From Paractinoplanes ovalisporus (GTDB lineage: Bacteria > Actinomycetota > Actinomycetes > Mycobacteriales > Micromonosporaceae), in the NCBI RefSeq assembly GCF_016834655.1, contig NZ_JAENHP010000009.1, positions 124,001 through 188,000 of the forward strand: 64,000 bases of DNA. The letters are read 5' to 3'. Shown here one piece after another: positions 63,135 through 64,000 of this stretch; positions within the stretch are counted from its first letter, which is position 1; each line of letters opens with the position of its first letter. The translations under genes and the position numbers were made by a program. Under the pieces are notes generated by a model that searched no databases, had not been told where the DNA came from, and saw nothing but the letters and a program-made list of their open reading frames with translations.

Positions 63135-63785
63135 ATGGACAGGCAAGTAAAGGGGATCCTGGGCGCCAAGCTCGGCATGACCCAGGTCTGGGACAACAAC
63201 AAGGTTGTCCCCGTGACCGTGGTCCAGGCCGGCCCTTGTGTCGTGACCCAGGTCCGCACTGACGAGAAGGACGGCTACTCGGCCGTCCAGCTGGCGTTCG
63301 GCGCCATCGACCCGCGCAAGGTGAACAAGCCCGAGGGCGGTCACTTCGCGAAGGCGGGCGTTTCGCCGCGGCGGCACGTGGTCGAGCTGCGCACCACCGA
63401 CGCCGGCGAGTACGAGCTCGGCCAGGAGGTCACGGTCGACTCGTTCGCGGTCGGCTCGGTGATCGACGTGACCGGCAAGACCCGCGGTAAGGGCTACGCC
63501 GGTGTCATGAAGCGGCACGGCTTCCACGGCCTCAAGAGCAGCCACGGTGTCGAGCGCAAGCACCGCTCGCCCGGCTCCATCGGCGCCTGCGCGACCCCCG
63601 GTCGCGTCTTCAAGGGCGTGCGGATGGCCGGTCGCATGGGTAGCCAGCGCTTCACCGTGCAGAACCTGACCGTGCAGGCGGTGGACGCGGAGAACAACCT
63701 GATCCTGGTCAAGGGCGCTGTGCCCGGACCCAAGGGTGCGCTTGTTCTCGTCCGCTCCGCGGCGAAGAAGGACGGTGCCAAGTGA
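63135..63785 (+). CDS. rplC: 50S ribosomal protein L3
   Basis: A 216-residue protein with a long loop reaching the peptidyl transferase centre. GILGAKLGMTQVWDNNKVVP, KGYAGVMKRHGFHGLKSSHG and MAGRMGSQRFTVQNLTVQAV are typical. The ATG at 63135 overlaps no gene. Its stop overlaps the rplD start (GTGA). Confidence 0.97.
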   Translation: MDRQVKGILGAKLGMTQVWDNNKVVPVTVVQAGPCVVTQVRTDEKDGYSAVQLAFGAIDPRKVNKPEGGHFAKAGVSPRRHVVELRTTDAGEYELGQEVTVDSFAVGSVIDVTGKTRGKGYAGVMKRHGFHGLKSSHGVERKHRSPGSIGACATPGRVFKGVRMAGRMGSQRFTVQNLTVQAVDAENNLILVKGAVPGPKGALVLVRSAAKKDGAK

Positions 63786-64000
63786 GCTCGGTCGACGTGA
63801 TCAACGTTGAGGGCAACAAGGCCGGCTCGGTCGAGCTGCCGGACTCGGTGTTCGACGTCCAGGCCAACATCCCGCTGATGCACCAGGTCGTCGTGGCCCA
63901 GCTCGCCGCCGCCCGTCAGGGCACGGCCAAGGCCAAGACCCGCGGTGAGGTCGCCGGTGGCGGCAAGAAGCCGTACAAGCAGAAGGGCACCGGTCGCGCC
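63782..64000 (+). CDS. rplD: 50S ribosomal protein L4, N-terminal part
   Basis: The first 73 codons, running off the right edge. GTG at 63782 overlaps the rplC stop. VDVINVEGNKAGSVELPDSV, IPLMHQVVVAQLAAARQGTA and KTRGEVAGGGKKPYKQKGTG are the conserved L4 start. No stop is reached. Confidence 0.95.
   Translation, partial: MSSVDVINVEGNKAGSVELPDSVFDVQANIPLMHQVVVAQLAAARQGTAKAKTRGEVAGGGKKPYKQKGTGRA

Overview
The window is high-GC actinobacterial DNA. It has frequent GTG/TTG starts, GTGA/ATGA stop-start overlaps, and the actinobacterial order tRNA-Thr, tRNA-Met, rpmG, two MaoC dehydratases, tRNA-Trp, secE, nusG, rplA, rplJ, rplL, rpoB, rpoC, rpsL, rpsG, fusA, tuf, rpsJ, rplC, rplD. The gene content and protein flavour resemble Micromonosporaceae (Actinoplanes-like). 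That placement is an inference from memory, not a search result. No rRNA, CRISPR array, prophage or recognisable insertion sequence was seen.

Layout. (a) 1-13.4 kb is mixed chromosomal accessory and housekeeping DNA: a DUF3152 protein, moeZ, a terpene-cyclase-like protein, two small secreted proteins, proA/proB, an alkyltransferase-like protein, a methyltransferase, a divergent TetR/oxidoreductase pair, a gamma-glutamyltransferase and an MFS transporter. Two tandem-repeat arrays lie here, each between convergent genes. (b) 13.6-27.0 kb holds a PLP decarboxylase followed by an unusual complex I cluster, nuoB-(DUF2252)-nuoC-nuoH-[two minus-strand genes]-nuoI-J-K-L-M-N. There is no nuoA or nuoD and no NADH module (nuoE/F/G). 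(c) 27.0-39.3 kb carries a minus-strand GNAT-MOSC-PfkB operon, a luciferase-like oxidoreductase, an OafA-type acyltransferase, MFS, HtpX, an alpha/beta hydrolase, tRNA-Tyr, YajQ, a rhodanese and a small HTH-like gene. (d) 39.5-42.3 kb holds a 57-residue secreted peptide and a large GGDEF-EAL protein. (e) 42.4-64 kb is the transcription/translation core, running off the right edge inside rplD.

How the genes work together. The right third supplies elongation factors, ribosomal proteins, the RNA polymerase beta and beta-prime subunits, SecE and NusG. Terminators after rplA, rplL and rpoC divide it into separately controlled units. The nuo genes would form the membrane arm plus part of the Q module of a proton-pumping complex I-like enzyme. 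They would need NuoA, NuoD and an electron-input module from elsewhere in the genome. proB and proA are the first two steps of proline synthesis.

Most notable points: rplK (L11) is absent from its normal place between nusG and rplA; the nuo cluster is incomplete and interrupted; a duplicated stop/start junction between nuoL and nuoM creates a 14-codon ORF; several small tandem duplications sit at gene ends between 6.8 and 24 kb; a near-identical 29-nt leader block precedes both rpsL and rpsJ; and a secreted micro-peptide gene sits directly upstream of the cyclic-di-GMP enzyme.
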